Positions 1 through 10,528 are shown, numbered from the stretch's first letter. The stretch: DNA of 64,000 bases from CAXXFQ01 sp963674475 (GCA_963674475.2 CAXXFQ010000021.1:62001-126000); one strand, 5' to 3'. Translations and numbers: made by a program. Notes: generated by a model not told the origin, from the letters alone.

Positions 1-2558
1 AAGGAAAAGCTCGGGTTTTGCGTCACCCGGAACTTCTTGGCGAATATCGAATCGTTCGCGAGATCGGCAGCGGCGGGATGGGGGTCGTGTACGAGGCATT
101 GCAGGAAACGTTGGGTCGGCATGTGGCGCTGAAGGTTTTGTCCGATTCGTGTACTTCCTCACCTCACGCGGTCGAACGATTTCGTCGCGAAGCCCAAGCG
201 GCGGCCCGGTTGCACCATACGAACATCGTGCCGGTGTTCGATATCGGCGAGCACGAAGGGCATTTTTATTATGTCATGCAGTATATCGAGGGGTACAGCC
301 TCGATCATCTGCTTTCGGGGCTTCAAGCGGCGAGCGGTTTGACCAAAGGGGATTTTTCGTTGACCCTGCCGATGTCGGACCGTATTGCCCGCTCGATTGT
401 CGCCGGACGTTTCGGCTCGTCATTTTCGGAAACGTCGGACGAAAAAGGGGCGGATTCTGAAAACCTTGTCGAGCTTGATTCCTCGCCGAAAGATTTCGGG
501 CTGGTCGGGCAAGAGGATTATTTTCGCAGTGTCGCGGGAATTGGCCGTCAGGCGGCCGGGGCGTTGGACTATGCGCATCGACAGGGAACGTTGCACCGCG
601 ATATCAAACCGGCCAACCTGCTCTTGGACCAGCAGGGAACGGTTTGGATTACCGATTTTGGCTTGGCTAAATTCACCGAACAAGAAGACCTGACGCGTTC
701 GGGCGATATGGTCGGGACGTTGCGCTACATGGCACCGGAACAATTCGACGGTCGGGCCGACGCGCGAAGCGATGTGTATAACCTGGGGCTGACGCTTTAT
801 GAACTTCTGACGCTTCGTCCGGCGTATCAAGAGAAGAGCTATCATCGGTTGGTTCGCCAGGTGGCTGAAGGAACGCCGCCGCAACCTAGACATTTGAATC
901 GGGCGATCCCGCGCGATTTGGAGACGGTCGTTTTGAAGGCGATGGCCCGACATCCGAAAGACCGGTATGCCACGGCGGGCGAGATGGCTGACGACTTGCA
1001 ACGTTTTCTCGACGATCGTCCGATCCGGGCCCGTCGCATTTCTTCCTTGGAACGTTTTTGGCGTTGGTGTCGACGAAACCGGGCGCTGGCGGCAACGGCG
1101 TCGCTCGCGCTGTTGCTGACGTGGATGATCACGGTTGTGGCGTCGATCGGTTATTATCGAACGGCCGATGCGCTGCAAAAAGCGGAAGTCGAGCGGGTCC
1201 GTGCCGAAGCGAACCTCAATTTGGCCATTGAGGCGTTTGAGGATATTTTTAATGAGCTCAGTGGAGTCACGGCTGCCGATTCTTTGGGGATAGAAGAAAA
1301 TGCCTTGGGCAATTTGACGCCGGACGCGATGGTTACGGAAAAAGAAGCCGAGCTGATGGAGACACTTTTGTCATTTTATGACCGGTTTATCGAACGTAAC
1401 CACGAGGACGAAAATTTACGGCTCGATACGGCGAAGGCTTACGCGCGGGTCGGGACGATCCAGGCCGAATTTGGTCGATTGGAGGAGGCGTCGGAAGCGA
1501 ACGAGCACGCTTTGAAAATCTATCAAAATCTGGTCGGCAATTTCGACGATCCCGTTTCTGCCACGATGGAAGCGGTGGAGGTCGCGAACCGACTGACCGA
1601 AATCTACAGCATTCTCGGGGATCGCGAGAAAGCCGAGCAGAAATCGGCCCGCGCATTTGACCTCTTGGATAGTTTGTCCGAAACGGCCAAGCTGACCAGG
1701 CGTGCTCGTTTTCATAAGGCCAAGTCGCTTTATCAGAATGTCTTGATCTTCTTTCACGATTCACAAAGAAGAGTGGGAGGCCATTCGTTTTTTCAGGCGA
1801 AAGATGAATCCCTCAAACAACTGCAAAAGCTTTTGGCCGCGTCGCAGATTCTTGACAAGCTGATTGCCGAGAACCCCGAGGTGCCGGAATACCAACTCTT
1901 ATCCGCTCGGATTCACAGTAATCTCGGTCGCCGGTTTTCGGTGGCTGGGCAGAAATGGGAAGCGGAAGAATCGCGGGAGCGGGCTACGGAAATGATCCGA
2001 GAATTGGTTCGAGATCATCCCGAAAACACGCGTTATCGAAATTTCTTGTCCGAAATTCTGCTGGTTACCAGCGTGGATTGGATTCGCAATCGAGTCTATG
2101 ATGACTCGCTAACTCGCGTTGAAGAGGCGCTTCGTGAGACTCGCACCCTGGCCGATCGGTATCCACAGGTGCCCCGTTATCGTTTCCTGCAAGGGGTGGC
2201 CCACTTTTTGCTGGGAAGACATCACCAAAAAAACAAGCGGTTTGACCTGGCCGAGGAAAATTATCAACTCGCGTTGGCTTGCGGGTCACGTTTTGCCCAT
2301 CTCTCGAGAAAAAGTCGGCTGCGACCGCACGTTCAGTTTTCGTTGGCCGAGATCTATCTTGAACGAGGCGAATCGGCGAAAGCGTGTGAGCTTTTGGCTG
2401 AGTTGATGCGTGACGGCGAAGCCGGTGATAAATCTCACGGCATTTCCCTTTGGGAGAAAGCCCGCGAATTGCTGGCCCGGGCAAAGCGACATCTGGCCGA
2501 GCGTCCGAAAGAACAAGCCGCAGAAAATCAAGAGGCCCAAGAGCCGAAGCCGCTTTGA
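1..2558 (+). CDS. Ser/Thr protein kinase with TM segment and TPR-like tail (5' partial)
   Basis: Hanks/PknB-type Ser/Thr kinase. Counting from the TTG at 18, the glycine loop GSGGMG is at residues 17-22, the ATP-binding Lys at 39, the catalytic loop HRDIKPAN at 193-200, DFG at 213-215 and APE at 239-241. About 70 extra residues lie between the N-lobe and the catalytic loop (roughly 104-175), which is common in planctomycete kinases. One hydrophobic helix at about 356-380 would anchor it in the membrane; the last ~460 residues are helical with TPR-like repeats and probably bind partners on the far side. The frame has no stop from base 3 onward and no ribosome site precedes the TTG, so the true start most likely lies left of the window. 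Substrates cannot be read from sequence. Confidence 0.93.
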   Translation, partial: GKARVLRHPELLGEYRIVREIGSGGMGVVYEALQETLGRHVALKVLSDSCTSSPHAVERFRREAQAAARLHHTNIVPVFDIGEHEGHFYYVMQYIEGYSLDHLLSGLQAASGLTKGDFSLTLPMSDRIARSIVAGRFGSSFSETSDEKGADSENLVELDSSPKDFGLVGQEDYFRSVAGIGRQAAGALDYAHRQGTLHRDIKPANLLLDQQGTVWITDFGLAKFTEQEDLTRSGDMVGTLRYMAPEQFDGRADARSDVYNLGLTLYELLTLRPAYQEKSYHRLVRQVAEGTPPQPRHLNRAIPRDLETVVLKAMARHPKDRYATAGEMADDLQRFLDDRPIRARRISSLERFWRWCRRNRALAATASLALLLTWMITVVASIGYYRTADALQKAEVERVRAEANLNLAIEAFEDIFNELSGVTAADSLGIEENALGNLTPDAMVTEKEAELMETLLSFYDRFIERNHEDENLRLDTAKAYARVGTIQAEFGRLEEASEANEHALKIYQNLVGNFDDPVSATMEAVEVANRLTEIYSILGDREKAEQKSARAFDLLDSLSETAKLTRRARFHKAKSLYQNVLIFFHDSQRRVGGHSFFQAKDESLKQLQKLLAASQILDKLIAENPEVPEYQLLSARIHSNLGRRFSVAGQKWEAEESRERATEMIRELVRDHPENTRYRNFLSEILLVTSVDWIRNRVYDDSLTRVEEALRETRTLADRYPQVPRYRFLQGVAHFLLGRHHQKNKRFDLAEENYQLALACGSRFAHLSRKSRLRPHVQFSLAEIYLERGESAKACELLAELMRDGEAGDKSHGISLWEKARELLARAKRHLAERPKEQAAENQEAQEPKPL

Positions 2559-2693
2559 AATTTTTGCAGAAAACGGAAATCTCAAAAAACTTTCTCTATC
2601 ACTGAACCATCTTGACCCTGCGAGGTCTTAGCGGTATTGACTTGGTCATTGTGATATTGGGCGTTGCTGTTTTCATGAGAAAAAGGGGTAGCC

Positions 2694-3359
2694 ATGAAAA
2701 GCGAACTTCCGGAGCGTTTTGAAAGCTGGATTCGTTATTTCTTTGACCATGAGGTTCGAGATCCAGAGTGGTATTGGGACACGGATGCCCCCGATTTTGA
2801 GGTGACGGCGGAAGAAGGCGTCGAGCTGATTACCGCCACGTTCCAGAAAGCCGGGGAATGTCTTCGGCCCTATTCCAATGGACAGTTGGAGCAAGGGCTT
2901 TGGTATATGAATAGCGGTTGGTCGGGGTACATAAACTTCGTGAGTGACTCGGAGGTTGCATTAGAAAAACGACTGGAAGCGATTCGAAGTATTGTCGATC
3001 TTTATCGAGATTGTTTCGCACCCCGATGTGAGGAGGTATTGGCGGCTCGCGATGAAAACGAGAATGAACTCAATGGTATTTGCTATATGTTCTGGGATAT
3101 TTCTCCCTTGGCTTATCTAGAGGGAAACGTCCATCGAAAAGAGATTTCTGAGACCGTTTTTTCTGTCCTGGAGTCGATTTTGCAAATCAATCACCGGGCT
3201 TGCCGAGAAAGCGCGCTTCATGGTCTGGGGCACATTTTTTCCGAGGGAGAAGACGGAAGAACGGTCGAAAGAATCATCGATCGGTTTTTGAAGAACCACT
3301 ATGTCGACGAAAACCTCATGGATTACGCAGCGGATGCCAGAAAAGGGATAATACAGTGA
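2694..3359 (+). CDS. Hypothetical protein, acidic, 221 aa
   Basis: I do not recognise this family. The start is set by AAAAAGGGG just upstream of the ATG. The product is acidic, soluble (no signal peptide or membrane helix), and rich in Trp/Tyr near the N-terminus (residues 13-28). The second half looks helical and resembles HEAT-like or immunity-type helical proteins (segment around HRACRESALHGLGH), but this is only an impression. It stands alone between the kinase gene and a convergent phosphatase gene whose stop lies 32 bases away. Confidence 0.75.
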   Translation: MKSELPERFESWIRYFFDHEVRDPEWYWDTDAPDFEVTAEEGVELITATFQKAGECLRPYSNGQLEQGLWYMNSGWSGYINFVSDSEVALEKRLEAIRSIVDLYRDCFAPRCEEVLAARDENENELNGICYMFWDISPLAYLEGNVHRKEISETVFSVLESILQINHRACRESALHGLGHIFSEGEDGRTVERIIDRFLKNHYVDENLMDYAADARKGIIQ

Positions 3360-3391
3360 GTGTCCGCGAAATGGTGCTATCGGTTTTTGCC

Positions 3392-4558
3392 TCACCGCCG
3401 GATCAGATCGGTCGCTTCGGTGACGTAAACGAGTTTTTCTTGCGACTGAAGCCGCTCGATCAACAACGGGATGATCTCGTTGCGTGAAAGGACCCCCTTT
3501 TGTCGGAAATAGATGTGCCCGGTGGCTTGGTTCTTGGCGTCGCCACGGATGATCTCGATTCGATCGGCCTGCTGGAGGAGACGGCACAGCTCGAAGACGC
3601 TCGAGGCTTCGGGAAAATCGTCCGGATTGCTGTCGAGAATCCGATAGACTTGGTTCAACGTCACGGCTCCTTCGGTCACCAGATCGATTCCGTCAATTTG
3701 ATAGCCGGGCGGGGCGACGAGACTTTTGGTCCGGTCGTCCATTTTGATCTCATGACCCATCTCACGGGCGACCATCTCGGCCGTCGAGCCGCCGCAAATG
3801 ACTTTCGTGCCGGGCCGTCTGAGGAAACGACGCACGAGCCGCCCGTCCATGAGCCGATCTTCCGGAGGGCCGGTCAACAGGGTGACGGTCCGGCCGCGTC
3901 GAACCCGGGCCATCGCCACCGTGCAATCGTCGCCCCCTTCGACCCAGTAGTCGCGGGCCTGCCGATGAATTCGCTCGGGGAGTCCGGCGATCGGATAACC
4001 TTCGCTGAGGCAATCGTTGGTGAAGCGTGCCACGCCGTCAGAGCCCCAACCGTAGGGGAAATGGGTGCCGAGGCCCGCCTGGGTGATTCCGTCGCTCATC
4101 AAGACCAACGCGTTGCCGGGACGCAGATAGCAGTTCGATTCGCCGATCGTTCCGCAGTGAACCGGGACATTGCGCACCGTCGACAGTTCGGCGTGTTGAT
4201 CGCCGATGATAAGCGGTGGCGGCGCCTCGTAAGAAAGGATCGTCGCCATGCCGTCGGCGCGAATCCACGCGATGCTGAAGGCCACATACGGCCGATCCGG
4301 CGCGCGATATCGATTCATGCTTTCCGCGACCGCTCGGGCCGCCTTGTGTTGAGAAAAGCCGAGTCGAAAGAGCTCCATAATCCGTCGGACTCCTATCTCG
4401 GCCGCGATATGGGCACGGATTCCCGACCCGATCCCGTCGCCGACAACCAGAAGCGTCCCGGCCAGGGTCCGTCGACAGGCCACGACGTCTCCGCAAGGCC
4501 GCTCGGGCCATTTCGACGATTGTCGCGTCACAAGTTCGACGTGAATCGATTTGGGCAT
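3392..4558 (-). CDS. SpoIIE/PP2C-type protein phosphatase of a hydrogenase cluster
   Basis: SpoIIE-family (PP2C fold) Ser/Thr phosphatase. The metal-binding aspartates are recognisable in VVGDGIGSG (about residues 38-46), in LMSDGITQAG (about 153-162) and in GGDDCTVAMA (about 208-217). The ~170 residues after the phosphatase domain form a separate alpha/beta domain with a nucleotide-like GGSTAEMV segment. Phosphatases with this architecture are known next to group C (sensory) [FeFe] hydrogenases in Firmicutes and Thermotogae. Here it is the last gene of the run hydC-hydB-hydA-hydS-phosphatase, 68 bases after hydS. I infer that it takes the output of the PAS hydrogenase sensor. No strong ribosome site precedes the ATG. 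Confidence 0.85.
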   Translation of the reverse strand: MPKSIHVELVTRQSSKWPERPCGDVVACRRTLAGTLLVVGDGIGSGIRAHIAAEIGVRRIMELFRLGFSQHKAARAVAESMNRYRAPDRPYVAFSIAWIRADGMATILSYEAPPPLIIGDQHAELSTVRNVPVHCGTIGESNCYLRPGNALVLMSDGITQAGLGTHFPYGWGSDGVARFTNDCLSEGYPIAGLPERIHRQARDYWVEGGDDCTVAMARVRRGRTVTLLTGPPEDRLMDGRLVRRFLRRPGTKVICGGSTAEMVAREMGHEIKMDDRTKSLVAPPGYQIDGIDLVTEGAVTLNQVYRILDSNPDDFPEASSVFELCRLLQQADRIEIIRGDAKNQATGHIYFRQKGVLSRNEIIPLLIERLQSQEKLVYVTEATDLIRR

Positions 4559-4626
4559 GGGAGTTTTTTTGACAGGGATACGGAAGTTCGTACGTTGAAA
4601 AAAGTGGAGGGGTGGAACACCGAAAT

Positions 4627-6480
4627 TTAGGGCGACGTTTCGTTAGGATGAGGTTGGGCATCCTCGGCCAACTGGAGCAGTTTTTCGACCAGCGCCTCGC
4701 CACGCGCGGTACTTTCGCCCAGCGCCCGGGCGATCGTCTCGGCCATGTCGAGTTGATGTTGCAACAGCTCGCGCGCTTGGAGGACCGTTTCGGCCCGGAC
4801 GTGGTCGAGTTTGGCCTGGTTGTTGCAGCTGCCGGTAATGTTGACGAAAATGCCGACCAGCTGGTTTTCTTCCGGTAACCGGTAATGGATTTGATGCGTG
4901 ATGATCCGATGACGCTTGTGTTCGACGGTCAGTTCGATCGGGTCGTCTTGCTCGGCAGGCGGGACATCGTTGCCGCCGGGCAACAGCTTTTCGAACGGGG
5001 CCGGGTCCATCAACACGGAAATCGGGCGGCCGCACATCGCTTCGCTACAGGCGAAGTAGTTTCGGAAGGCCCGGTTCATGTGTAAAATGGTTAAGTGCGA
5101 ATCGAGGATGACGATTCCGTTCGGGCTGGTCTCGATGATCCGGTCGGTCCGTTGTTGGGCCAAGTGACGCATTCGCGGGATGCACATGCTCGGTTCGGCG
5201 AGTCCTCGCAAGACGAAAATCGCCTTCTCTCGACAGGTGGAATAGCCGCAGGCGCCGCAGTCGAGCTGGTCTTCCTCATGGGCCTTGCCGATCGTTTCCA
5301 AAACGCGACGAATCTCGTTTTCGGTGTATTCCCGGTTCAAATTGCTATCGGTTTGATGGAACGTCGTCTCGAGATCCAAAACGCGCGTTTCCCGGTCCTT
5401 GCCGATTTGTTGTGACGCGTGACGCAGGACGTTGCTTCGTCGCGCGAAGAGGGGCAACTCGTCGGGCATCGCCGGGCCGCCAATGCAGCCTTGCCGACAA
5501 AGTAACGGTTCGATGACACGCGGGCCGTCTTGGACCGGCGGTTGTTTCAGCATCGAGCAGACCTCGTCCAGCCCGCTGGTGGCCACAACGTCGCGATCCA
5601 ACAGGTCGGTCCGCCATCCGGCCGTCCGAAGACAGCCCCCTTCGAGCGGAAAGACCCGTGCGACGGCGACCGGTTCTTCGTCAAAATCGCTTTCCTCGCA
5701 CGAGGCCAGTTCGATCTCTTCTTCGGCCAGCCAATCGAGCAGCTCGGTAAAGGTGAGGACACATTGAACCTCCCCGGTCAGTTCGGGCCGTTCGGCTTCG
5801 GCCTTTTTCGCCAAGCACGGCCCGACGAAGATGACCGATATTTCGCCGTCGAGTTGTTTTCGAATATGTCGCGCGTGGGCGATCATCGGTGAGACGATCG
5901 GCAACAGACGTTCAATCTGGTCGGGTTGATATCGTTCGACATAACGGACCACGGCCGGACAGGCGGTTCCGATGTGGGGCGCCCGTCCGTCGGAGTTCTG
6001 GTCCGATCGAACGATTTCGGAAACCTTTTCGGCGACGTACCCGGCCCCGATCGCCGTTTCGCCGACGTAGTCGAACCCTAATTTTCGCAGCGCCGAGGGC
6101 AATCGGTCGCGTTGCCACTTGAGAAATAGGGCTGCAAAGGAAGGCGCGACGCTGATCGCCGTTTTCCGGTTTGGATCGGCTTGGCTTTGTTCGATGAGCC
6201 GTTTGGCGCGGCTTAAGTCATTGCGGAAGTACCTCGCTTTTTGCGGACACTCTTCGATGCATTTTCCGCAGAGGATACACCGTTCGGGGACCACCTGGGC
6301 CTGGTCGTCGCGCATCTGAATCGCCTTGACCGGACAGACCCGCACGCACCGGTAGCAGTCCCGACACTGGGCGCGATCGGTCAAAAGGATCGGGCGTTCG
6401 ACGGCCGCGTCGACCGACGGGTCAATTGACGGGGGGCCGTTTGTCTGGTTGGTGCTGTGGTTGCGTGAATTGAGGTCCAT
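4627..6480 (-). CDS. hydS: Sensory [FeFe] hydrogenase (group C, HydS-like) with PAS domain
   Basis: Domains in order: two [4Fe-4S] ferredoxin motifs (Cys 39-49 and 68-78), an H-cluster domain (about 105-350), a four-Cys iron-sulfur motif (C408, C411, C416, C433), a PAS domain (about 445-560) and a terminal helix. H-cluster ligands are C174 (GTACPAV), C222 (VGPC), C328 and C332. The proton-relay cysteine of catalytic enzymes (first Cys of TSCCP) is Ala173; the same substitution is reported for Thermotoga maritima HydS, which turns over slowly and is thought to sense H2. It sits directly after hydA (23-base gap) and before a PP2C phosphatase, the usual sensory arrangement. Function as a sensor is inferred from that substitution and the PAS domain. 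Confidence 0.92.
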   Translation of the reverse strand: MDLNSRNHSTNQTNGPPSIDPSVDAAVERPILLTDRAQCRDCYRCVRVCPVKAIQMRDDQAQVVPERCILCGKCIEECPQKARYFRNDLSRAKRLIEQSQADPNRKTAISVAPSFAALFLKWQRDRLPSALRKLGFDYVGETAIGAGYVAEKVSEIVRSDQNSDGRAPHIGTACPAVVRYVERYQPDQIERLLPIVSPMIAHARHIRKQLDGEISVIFVGPCLAKKAEAERPELTGEVQCVLTFTELLDWLAEEEIELASCEESDFDEEPVAVARVFPLEGGCLRTAGWRTDLLDRDVVATSGLDEVCSMLKQPPVQDGPRVIEPLLCRQGCIGGPAMPDELPLFARRSNVLRHASQQIGKDRETRVLDLETTFHQTDSNLNREYTENEIRRVLETIGKAHEEDQLDCGACGYSTCREKAIFVLRGLAEPSMCIPRMRHLAQQRTDRIIETSPNGIVILDSHLTILHMNRAFRNYFACSEAMCGRPISVLMDPAPFEKLLPGGNDVPPAEQDDPIELTVEHKRHRIITHQIHYRLPEENQLVGIFVNITGSCNNQAKLDHVRAETVLQARELLQHQLDMAETIARALGESTARGEALVEKLLQLAEDAQPHPNETSP

Positions 6481-6503
6481 CGTGGTCTCGATTCGTTTTT
6501 ACG

Positions 6504-8522
6504 TTAGGTTACCGGTTGGTGGGCCAATGCCTTTTGGATTGTCTGGCAGGCCATTTCGAACGTGCAATGGTTGAGGATCGTTTCGCCGACGCGGACGGTG
6601 GGGCCTCGGTCGCATTGCTCGAAGCAGAAGGTTGCTTCGACCTTGACCGCGCCTACCAGATCGTTGGCTTGGACGTAACTGGCCAGCAATTTAAGCAGCT
6701 CTTCGGAGCCGCGGACAAAACAGCTCGTCCCGATGCAAACGGAGACACGCAGCGGTTTGTCGTTCGTGGAATCGACGATTCGAAGCGGGTTGCCGTGGAT
6801 GCGTCGCTTGCTCCAGTAACGGGTGTGAAGCAGGTCGTGAGCCACTTGGGAGCCGGGCTTGCCGCCGAGCGCTTCCTCGTAGCAGGCTTGGACATAATGG
6901 TTGTCTTGCGATTTGTGTAGCTGAAGCATCCGGTCGGCGTTGTAAATTCCTTCAGTCCGTTTTTCTCGGACGCGCGGGTCCCGCGTGAACGGTTGTCCGG
7001 CGCCGCCGATGCAGCCGCCGTTGCAGGCCATCACTTCGATCAGATCGTGATCGGCCTTCCCTTCGCGGATCAACTCGGCTACGGTTCTCGCGTTGCGGAG
7101 CCCGTGTATCAAGGCGACTTTCACTTGACCGTCGCCTAAAGGGACGATCGCTTCGCGGAGCCCGTCGACGCCGCGAACTTCGTGGAATTCGACTTCGTCC
7201 AGTCGCGTGTCGTCGACCCGTTCGGCCGCATAGCGGAGGACCGCCTCGGTCACGCCGCCGGAGTTGCCGAAAAGGACCCCGGCCCCGGTTTTGAACCCCA
7301 TCGGCATGTCCAGCGATTGCGGTGCCATGGCGCTGAAGTCGAGTCCCGCTTGTTCGATCATCAGGGCCAACTCTTGTGTGGTGATTACGTGGTCGACATC
7401 GGGTCGGCCGTCGGTGCGAAGTTTCGGCTGACGCGCCTCGTACTTTTTCGCCGTACAGGGCATGATCGAAACGACGACCAGGTTTTCAGGCGTTGTCCCG
7501 AGTTGTTCCGGGAGCATCTTTCGAGCTACCGAGCCGAACATCGCTTGGGGCGATCGGCACGAGGAAAGATTTGGTAACAGGTCGGGGAAGAACTGTTCGA
7601 CAAATTTTACCCACGCGGGACAGCACGAGGTGAAAATGGGAAGTCGCTCGCCGGTGGCTTTTCGTTTCAAGAATTCTTCGGTCTCTTCGATCACCGTCAG
7701 GTCGGCGGCAAAGCTCGTGTCGAAGACCCGGTTGAAGCCGATCGCTTTGAGCGCGGCGACGATGCGTCCGGTTTCGATCGCGCCGGGTTCCATGCCAAAC
7801 GCTTCTCCGATGGCAACACGAACGGCCGGAGCGATTTGGGCGACCACGGTTTTTGTCGGGTCTTCGATCGCTTGCCAGACCTCGTCGAGCTGCGGGGCAG
7901 GGGTCAGCGCCCCGGTCGGGCAGACCGACGCGCAGAGCCCGCAATGAACGCATTCGACCTCGTTGAGGTCCTTGTCAAACGCGGGCATGACGCGGGTATT
8001 TGCACCTCGCCCGGCAAAGTCGATGGCGCCGACACTTTGAATCTCGTCGCACGCCCGAACGCAGTCGCCGCAGAGGATGCACTTGTTCGGGTCACGGATC
8101 AAGGAAGGGGACGAACGGTCGATGGGCACCTTCTTTTGCGTCGATTTGAAGCGGACTTCGTCGACGCCCAGACGGCGAGTCAGTTTTTGTAGTTCGCACG
8201 TTGCACTTTTGGAACAGGTGGCACAACTCTGGTCGTGATTGGCCAAGAGCAGCTCCAACGCGATACGTCGCATTTGCCGAATCTCATCGGTATGCGTTCG
8301 GACGATCATTCCCGGTTCCGGAGCGGTCGAGCAACTGGTCGTAATCCCGCGCCCCTCGATCTCGACCAGGCAGAGGCGGCACGCGCCGTAGATGCTCAGT
8401 TCCGAATGGTAGCAAAACGTCGGAATATCAATCCCCGCTTTCCGGGCGACGTCGAGGATGTTTCGCTCGCCATTGATCGGGACCGTTTTGTGATCGATCT
8501 TCATCGTGGGCTGGGTTTGCAT
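6504..8522 (-). CDS. hydA: [FeFe] hydrogenase catalytic subunit HydA (group A3, bifurcating type)
   Basis: Catalytic subunit of a trimeric HydABC hydrogenase that couples H2 to NAD(H) and ferredoxin. Order: N-terminal [2Fe-2S] (C37, C48, C51, C64), the His-Cys3 [4Fe-4S] site (H96, C100, C103, C109), two [4Fe-4S] ferredoxin motifs (148-158, 191-201), H-cluster domain, and a C-terminal thioredoxin-like [2Fe-2S] domain (C596, C601, C633, C637). All three H-cluster signatures are complete: TSCCPAW with C300/C301, MPCTAKKYE with C356, and ACNGGC with C500/C504. Thus, unlike the two sensors nearby, the proton-relay Cys300 is present. The start at 8522 is chosen because AAGGAAATAATC precedes that ATG; an ATG 21 bases upstream has no ribosome site. 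672 aa is normal for the family. Confidence 0.96.
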   Translation of the reverse strand: MQTQPTMKIDHKTVPINGERNILDVARKAGIDIPTFCYHSELSIYGACRLCLVEIEGRGITTSCSTAPEPGMIVRTHTDEIRQMRRIALELLLANHDQSCATCSKSATCELQKLTRRLGVDEVRFKSTQKKVPIDRSSPSLIRDPNKCILCGDCVRACDEIQSVGAIDFAGRGANTRVMPAFDKDLNEVECVHCGLCASVCPTGALTPAPQLDEVWQAIEDPTKTVVAQIAPAVRVAIGEAFGMEPGAIETGRIVAALKAIGFNRVFDTSFAADLTVIEETEEFLKRKATGERLPIFTSCCPAWVKFVEQFFPDLLPNLSSCRSPQAMFGSVARKMLPEQLGTTPENLVVVSIMPCTAKKYEARQPKLRTDGRPDVDHVITTQELALMIEQAGLDFSAMAPQSLDMPMGFKTGAGVLFGNSGGVTEAVLRYAAERVDDTRLDEVEFHEVRGVDGLREAIVPLGDGQVKVALIHGLRNARTVAELIREGKADHDLIEVMACNGGCIGGAGQPFTRDPRVREKRTEGIYNADRMLQLHKSQDNHYVQACYEEALGGKPGSQVAHDLLHTRYWSKRRIHGNPLRIVDSTNDKPLRVSVCIGTSCFVRGSEELLKLLASYVQANDLVGAVKVEATFCFEQCDRGPTVRVGETILNHCTFEMACQTIQKALAHQPVT

Positions 8523-8592
8523 GATTATTTCCTTATACATCACAGTATTTCAAGAGATGAATATGGGCTTGCGATCAAGGGATAAGAGTGAT

Positions 8593-10528
8593 TTACCCGA
8601 CTCCCACGATGGCGTTGAACTTACAGGCCTCGGCACACGCGCCACAGCGGATACACTTGTCGACGTCGATCGTGTGCGGTTTTTTTCGCTCGCCGGAGAT
8701 CGCGCCGACGGGACATTTTTTCGCACAGACGGTGCATCCCTTGCACTTGTCGGCGAGGATTTCGGGAACGGCCAGCGCCTTGCACTGTCCGGCCGGACAT
8801 CGCTTTTGAAAAACGTGGGCTTCGACCTCGGCGCGGAAATGTCTCAGCGTCGAGAGGACCGGGTTCGGGGCGGTTTTTCCAAGCCCACAAAGCGATCCCT
8901 TTTTCACGGCGATGGCCACTTGTTCGAGCAGTTCGAGCGTTTTTTCGTCGGCGTTTCCTTCGACGATGTCGTCCAACAAGGCTCGCATTTGTTTGGTCCC
9001 TTCACGGCAAAGGACGCATTTTCCGCACGATTCGTTCTCGGTAAATTCCATGAAGAACTTGGCGACCTTGACCATGCAGGTGTTTTGGTTCATCACGACC
9101 AGCCCGCCGGAGCCGATCATCGCGCCGACCTTTTGCAGCGAATCGAAGTCCAGCGGTAAATCCAGATGCTCTTCAGTAAGACAGCCGCCTGAAGGGCCGC
9201 CAATTTGTACCGCTTTAAAACCGTCTTCGAACAGATTGCCCTCGTCGTCGATTACCCCGCCGCCGATGTCGAAAATGATTTCGCGAAGGGTCGTGCCGAA
9301 GGGGACCTCGATCAGTCCCGTGTTGGCCACGTGGCCGGTCAGGGCGAACGTTTTGGTGCCGGGCGAGCCTTCGGTCCCGCGACTGCGGTATTCGGCCGCG
9401 CCTTGGCGGATGATACGCGGAATGCTGGCCAACGTTTCGACGTTGTTGATCACCGTCGGGTTGCCCCAGAGCCCGCTTTGTGCCGGGAATGGCGGTTTCG
9501 GACGCGGCATCCCCCGCTTCCCTTCGATCGAGGCGATCAGGTGCGCCGTTTCCTCGCCGCAGACGAACGCTCCGGCCCCCTTCCATGACATGGAAATGCA
9601 ACGATTGTCCGGTGCCGAACAGGTCGTTGCCCAAAAGCCCGAACTCCTCGGCCTTCTGAGCCGCTTGTCGAATTCGCTCGACCGCCAGCGGGTATTCGGT
9701 CCGGACATAAAAATACCCTTTGTTCGCGCCGATCGCGCGGGCGGCAATCATCATCCCCTCGATCACCGAGGTGGGGGTTGCCCTCCATGATGCTCCGGTC
9801 CATGAATGCGCCGGGGTCTCCTTCGTCGGCGTTACAGATGACGAACTTTTCTTGGCCTTCCTGGACGCGGGTCAGTTCCCACTTGCGTCCGGTCGGAAAA
9901 CCTCCGCCCCCACGACCGCGGACGCCCGAATGGGAGACTTCTTCGCAGACTGCCTCGGGAGTCATTTGGGTCCAGACTTGCAGGGCCGCCTCGTACCCGC
10001 CGTGACTGATATACTCACCGATGTCGCGCCCGGATCGATATGTCCACAGGCGGCCAAGACGGTTCGCTGTTGTTGCCGATAGAACGGAATCTCTTTGGGC
10101 CCCAAACACATTTGTCCCGTGTTCGGGTCGACATAAAGCAACCGCTCGACCACCTTCCCTTCGACGAGCGTTTTTTGGACAATCTCCTCGACGTCTTCGA
10201 CTTTCACTTTCGTGTAAAGGATGCCGTCCGGTTCGATTCCCACCAGCGGACCCATTTGGCAAAAACCTTGGCAACCGCTTTTCGAGACGTAATGGGTGTT
10301 TGGCTCGGTCGATTTTTCATGTTGGAGTTCGGCGGCGACCGGAAGTCCGGCCCGTTCGATCTGAACGAGGAACTCGCGGTGGACGTCCAACGCCCCGCCC
10401 GCCACACAGCCGGTTCCCGCACAGAGGACCACGCGTCGTGTGACGTTTTTGTGGTTTTCGGTAAATTGTTTTGCCACCTCATTGAGATCGACCGTCGGAA
10501 TGACAACGGCAGAGGGTTCTTCGGTCAT
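8593..10528 (-). pseudogene. hydB: HydB, NAD(P)H- and FMN-binding hydrogenase subunit, three frameshifts
   Basis: NuoF-like diaphorase subunit of HydABC. In pieces it has every expected part: thioredoxin-like [2Fe-2S] domain (CAGTGC and CQGFC), the NADH/FMN segment (RGRGGGGFPTG, NADEGDPGAFMDR), the NuoF [4Fe-4S] site (ESCGKCVLCREG) and two C-terminal ferredoxin motifs (CKGCTVC, CIRCGAC). The frame breaks three times: near 10024-10031 (one base missing after CGHIDPG), near 9770-9776 (one extra base after MEGNP), and at the C-run 9576-9580 (one extra C; four would restore EGAGAFVCGEE). The protein is well conserved on both sides of each break. This fits consensus errors at G/C runs better than decay, but a real pseudogene is not excluded. 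The start at 10528 follows AGGAG; an upstream ATG at 10582 has no ribosome site. Confidence 0.92.

Noticed and set aside
3500..4630. Open frame of 376 codons on the plus strand
   Set aside because: Mirror of the SpoIIE-type phosphatase gene; Arg/His/Gly-biased without motifs.
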